From the NCBI GenBank assembly GCA_028709785.1, contig JAQUTK010000030.1, forward strand, positions 1-47,288: a DNA stretch of 47,288 bases, given 5' to 3'. Below are positions 44,500 through 47,288 of this stretch, in pieces. The DNA comes from Bacteroidales bacterium (lineage in GTDB: Bacteria; Bacteroidota; Bacteroidia; Bacteroidales; JAQUTK01). Numbering within the stretch: the stretch's first letter is position 1; each line of letters opens with the position of its first letter. The position numbers and the translations under genes were made by a program. A model generated the notes under the pieces. It saw only the letters and a program-made list of their open reading frames with translations. It ran no database searches and was not told where the DNA came from.

Positions 44500-46998
44500 C
44501 TATCTATAAACTTTTTGATCAGAGGAAACTGTTTTGTACCAACCCTCATATTGCTGACGATTTTCGCTAGATGCTTGAGCCCACGATGCGAATCCTTCAT
44601 AGGCTGATGCGATGCTGACAAGTTCTACCGGATATCTGAACTCTGGAATACAAATTGCCCAAGGATAGTTTCCTGCTGCTGCAATGTATTCGCTAACATC
44701 TGCACCAACTGAGGATTTAATATCTCTGAATTCAAACAAGTGAATTTCAGTTCTGGTGTTGGGTTTCTTATTTCCTGAATTATATGCAATAAAGAAATCC
44801 AGATTGTCTTTAGAGATTGGAACGGTTGTTTGAGGTGTACTAAAGTTAATAGTGATATCAAGTCTTTTCGGTGTCAAGGTGCCAACTTTATTTGCATCAG
44901 TATTATACATATGTCGTGAAGAAGAGCCTGACAGTGTTTTGTGAGCATCTCCGAAAAGAGGAATAACTACGTCTGAATTATTACTTTCAAAACCATCACT
45001 TGTCGGATTAAACATTGTTCCAGGAATGGTGCTTTGAAAGTCTGTCACATCACCACCAAATTCTATAGAAGAAATGATTGATTTATTGACGTTAATTAAT
45101 CGTAGTCCGGCAGCCAACTCCTTAGTTGCACCGACTGCTGCAAGCGATACGTGATATGTAATTGAAGTGATATTATTCGTATTATTCCGAGATTCAGCCC
45201 AATTTACATCCAGAACAACGTCGTTGAAGTCATAGTCACCCATAGATGGGAACATATCTTCAAAGGCATAGGAATAGGTAATAGGAGTGACATCCACCGG
45301 ATCTACATGATTTGTAGGGGTATTTCCAAGTGTGCAATCACTGGAAGGAAGAAAAAATGGTGCTTCTCCAAATTTAGCAATAACTGTATGTCCATTACCC
45401 TTAAATTTTGTATTTTGAGTATCCCCCTTTTGTAGATTTCCACTTCCATTAATCATAGCAAGCAACCAGTCATAGCCAGTTACTGGCTGCCATAGGTTCG
45501 TGCCTAAAACCTGATCATCCAATTCACAGTAGATATTATTTATTATATATCCTTCTATTAAAGTGGAATTTTTACCACTCTGGCTCTGCTTAACCTCTCC
45601 ATTTAAAATGGACTTAATCTTTAAGAGTGCCCATCCTTCAGTAGGCCCAACAATATTAGTCATAAATAAAGAGGCTTTCTCACTGATATTAAATATGGAG
45701 TTCGCTTCCATATTAATCGTTCCCTCTCTAACCGTCACGAAGGTTTTACAATCAATAGAGGAAGATGAGTGGATGTTAATATCCTTAGCCTGTAAATTGT
45801 TTTTAACAATAAGTCGACATGCATTGTCAATGGTTACGCCAGTATACTTATTATTATTTACACCCTCCTCACCTGAGATGTTGTTGGCAGTAAATAATCC
45901 GCTGTTAATAATAGATGTATTTACTGCATATTGAATATCATTCAATGTAATTGTTGCATTTTCTTCGTTGTAAATAAAGCTTTCACCTCCGGAATTTATA
46001 TTGTTTCCTGTAAAAGAACAATTAGATGCATTTACAATGACAGAGCTTTTCAGTTCAAAATTGCAATTGAGGCTAGAAATACCTCCGTTATAAAACATTG
46101 CAGAATTCCAAAGTTGTATAGTGTTACCGTAAGTCCCGTTTATTGTACCTCCTGGCATTACGGTTAAAGAGCCTTCGTCAAATGTAATTCCTGCATTTAT
46201 GCTCAATGTACCACCATTTGCAACAATAATCTCTGAATTCTTATAGATACTTGTCCATGCATTAATCGACAGTGTGCTTTTATCTGTGATAATAAATCGT
46301 ACCTTATTACTATTGGTATTATTGGTTTTGTTCGTTGTAGTAATTCTGCCTGTATAATTTCCTGTTAATGAAATGATTGCTGTGTTCTTTGAATAATTCT
46401 GAGGGTAGTCGGATTTATTATTCAACGTAGCATTGCCGTCTTTATTAAATTCCGTTGCGGTAGCCAACATCTCTGCAATATCCGTTTCCGTGTAAGGCGC
46501 TGCAGGAAATGAAGGAGCAGCGGCAATACTTCTTGAAGACATGGCAGAGCTTGGGATATCTCCAACGAAAGAAGCTTCGATCTTACCCTCATTGATCACT
46601 ACCGGAGCTACAATTCTACGTCCCTGTTTATCAATCCGACAAACATAAACGGTATTAAGTGCGGTAGGGTAATCAATTTCAGTTTCAAACTTTTGATTTG
46701 TTTTCGCATATCCAGAAGTCAATAGTTTTGCATTGGAAGCTTCTATCAATGGATTTTGATCAAAAATCTGTACGGAATAAAGCACTTCGTTATCCTCGTC
46801 AACGGTGACTGAAACAGTCGCTTTTGAGGTTGTGTTCCAGTCCATATCAGGAGAAACATCTTTTATGACAAAGGATTTATCATAAGCTTTTTTGGTGTAG
46901 TTTGCATCAAATAAGTTCTCATTCTGACACCCTGTAAGTATATCTATACTGATTAAGCATAGTCCACTCAAAATCAAATTTTTAATAATTGCTTTCAT
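44500..46998 (-). CDS. LruC/DUF4842-domain surface lipoprotein with beta-helix region
   Basis: 832-aa lipoprotein with lipobox Cys24 (ILTGC). Residues about 30-130 form a beta-sandwich (DMDWNTTSKATVSVTVD) common in this family. About 215-480 is a repetitive Asn/Ser/Gly/Thr-rich stretch with a right-handed beta-helix look (TLSINAGITF, SLTVMPGGTING, SSVIVNASNCSF, RLIVKNNL). The C-terminal domain from about 580 has AFEDMFPSMGDYDFNDVVLDVNW, the Asp-rich signature of LruC/DUF4842 proteins, likely calcium-binding. The function of the family is unknown; adhesin or matrix roles have been suggested. It stands alone between its promoter and terminator. Confidence 0.88.
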   Translation of the reverse strand: MKAIIKNLILSGLCLISIDILTGCQNENLFDANYTKKAYDKSFVIKDVSPDMDWNTTSKATVSVTVDEDNEVLYSVQIFDQNPLIEASNAKLLTSGYAKTNQKFETEIDYPTALNTVYVCRIDKQGRRIVAPVVINEGKIEASFVGDIPSSAMSSRSIAAAPSFPAAPYTETDIAEMLATATEFNKDGNATLNNKSDYPQNYSKNTAIISLTGNYTGRITTTNKTNNTNSNKVRFIITDKSTLSINAWTSIYKNSEIIVANGGTLSINAGITFDEGSLTVMPGGTINGTYGNTIQLWNSAMFYNGGISSLNCNFELKSSVIVNASNCSFTGNNINSGGESFIYNEENATITLNDIQYAVNTSIINSGLFTANNISGEEGVNNNKYTGVTIDNACRLIVKNNLQAKDINIHSSSSIDCKTFVTVREGTINMEANSIFNISEKASLFMTNIVGPTEGWALLKIKSILNGEVKQSQSGKNSTLIEGYIINNIYCELDDQVLGTNLWQPVTGYDWLLAMINGSGNLQKGDTQNTKFKGNGHTVIAKFGEAPFFLPSSDCTLGNTPTNHVDPVDVTPITYSYAFEDMFPSMGDYDFNDVVLDVNWAESRNNTNNITSITYHVSLAAVGATKELAAGLRLINVNKSIISSIEFGGDVTDFQSTIPGTMFNPTSDGFESNNSDVVIPLFGDAHKTLSGSSSRHMYNTDANKVGTLTPKRLDITINFSTPQTTVPISKDNLDFFIAYNSGNKKPNTRTEIHLFEFRDIKSSVGADVSEYIAAAGNYPWAICIPEFRYPVELVSIASAYEGFASWAQASSENRQQYEGWYKTVSSDQKVYR

Positions 46999-47026
46999 AA
47001 TGTAAAAAAGTATATAATTATTGGTG

Positions 47027-47058
47027 CAAATATAGTCGTTTTGTGTTGATTCACCAAA
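47027..47058 (-). promoter_or_regulatory. Predicted promoter of the LruC-type lipoprotein gene
   Basis: On the minus strand TTTG (47058-47055), a 20-nt spacer and TATATTTG (47034-47027) form a near-consensus Bacteroidetes promoter, about 30 nt before the ATG at 46998. Confidence 0.7.
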
Positions 47059-47242
47059 TTATTAGCGTATAATCTTCAGTATGTTGTGAAAATAATTTGT
47101 CAACTAAATACTGCGTTTGTAAATAATTTTATTTTTGTTTCATTTGCGTAAGAAGGCAAATAGTTTTTTCATCTATATATAATTTTGTGGGCAAAGTGCC
47201 TCCACTCCTTTTTATTCAGCTACAACAATATAAAATAACAGG

Positions 47243-47288
47243 TTAAGAGAGTAAATTTTCATCTTCGTGCTTCCGTCTCATTGGAGAC
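47243..47288 (-). CDS. Possible 3' end of a gene cut by the window edge
   Basis: On the minus strand one frame is open from the window edge to a TAA at 47245-47243, encoding a charged tail (SPMRRKHEDENLLS). With only about 14 codons this could be chance. It would be the gene upstream of the LruC-type lipoprotein. The same bases contain a GTCTC/GAGAC inverted repeat at 47275-47288. Confidence 0.25.
   Translation of the reverse strand, partial: SPMRRKHEDENLLS

Overview
The window looks like Bacteroidales chromosome. The T9SS protease PorU and its partner PorV are present. Surface proteins end in T9SS-type C-terminal domains. Most predicted promoters have the Bacteroidetes form (TTTG or TTG, about 20 nt, then TAnnTTTG), and start regions lack strong Shine-Dalgarno sequences. 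Having a T9SS argues against Bacteroides itself and fits a Tannerellaceae-, Porphyromonadaceae- or Dysgonomonadaceae-like genome. No rRNA, tRNA, CRISPR array or intact insertion sequence was seen.

Layout. (1) 0.1-8.2 kb is accessory: a glycosyltransferase, a secreted protein of uncertain function, a membrane acyltransferase, a SUMF1-type lipoprotein with a substituted catalytic cysteine, and an orphan VapE/BT4734-like protein. A 586-bp non-coding stretch with tandem repeats and hairpins follows. (2) 8.2-17.3 kb is a cobalamin locus on the minus strand. A promoter and cobalamin riboswitch precede btuB, a BtuG-like beta-propeller lipoprotein and two large secreted proteins with T9SS tails, one carrying eight Big_2 domains. 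(3) 17.3-28.4 kb is a tightly packed 11-gene minus-strand run: pdxJ, exbB, exbD, tonB, a DJ-1 family gene, rex, an FAH-family gene, porU, porV, ispF and a PhoPQ-activated-protein-like hydrolase. (4) 28.5-34.3 kb holds a MATE transporter, pyruvate phosphate dikinase (ppdK) and, divergently, an RlmD-type rRNA methyltransferase. (5) 34.3-44.1 kb is a nine-gene exopolysaccharide operon. It starts with a stand-alone receiver-domain protein. Next come a sugar transferase with its own degenerate receiver domain, a half-length TolC-like protein, a Wzc-like co-polymerase with a decayed ATPase, a polymerase/ligase, three glycosyltransferases and an acetyltransferase. (6) 44.5-47.0 kb is one large LruC/DUF4842 lipoprotein with its own promoter and terminator.

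How the parts fit. ExbB-ExbD-TonB would energise receptors such as the BtuB next door. PorU and PorV would export and anchor CTD proteins, including the two in the cobalamin operon. The most unusual segments are the cobalamin locus, which seems to add T9SS-delivered surface proteins to BtuB and BtuG, and the exopolysaccharide operon, which pairs a true receiver with a pseudo-receiver-fused priming transferase and has no recognisable OPX exporter or flippase in the window. All assignments come from reading the sequence without database searches.
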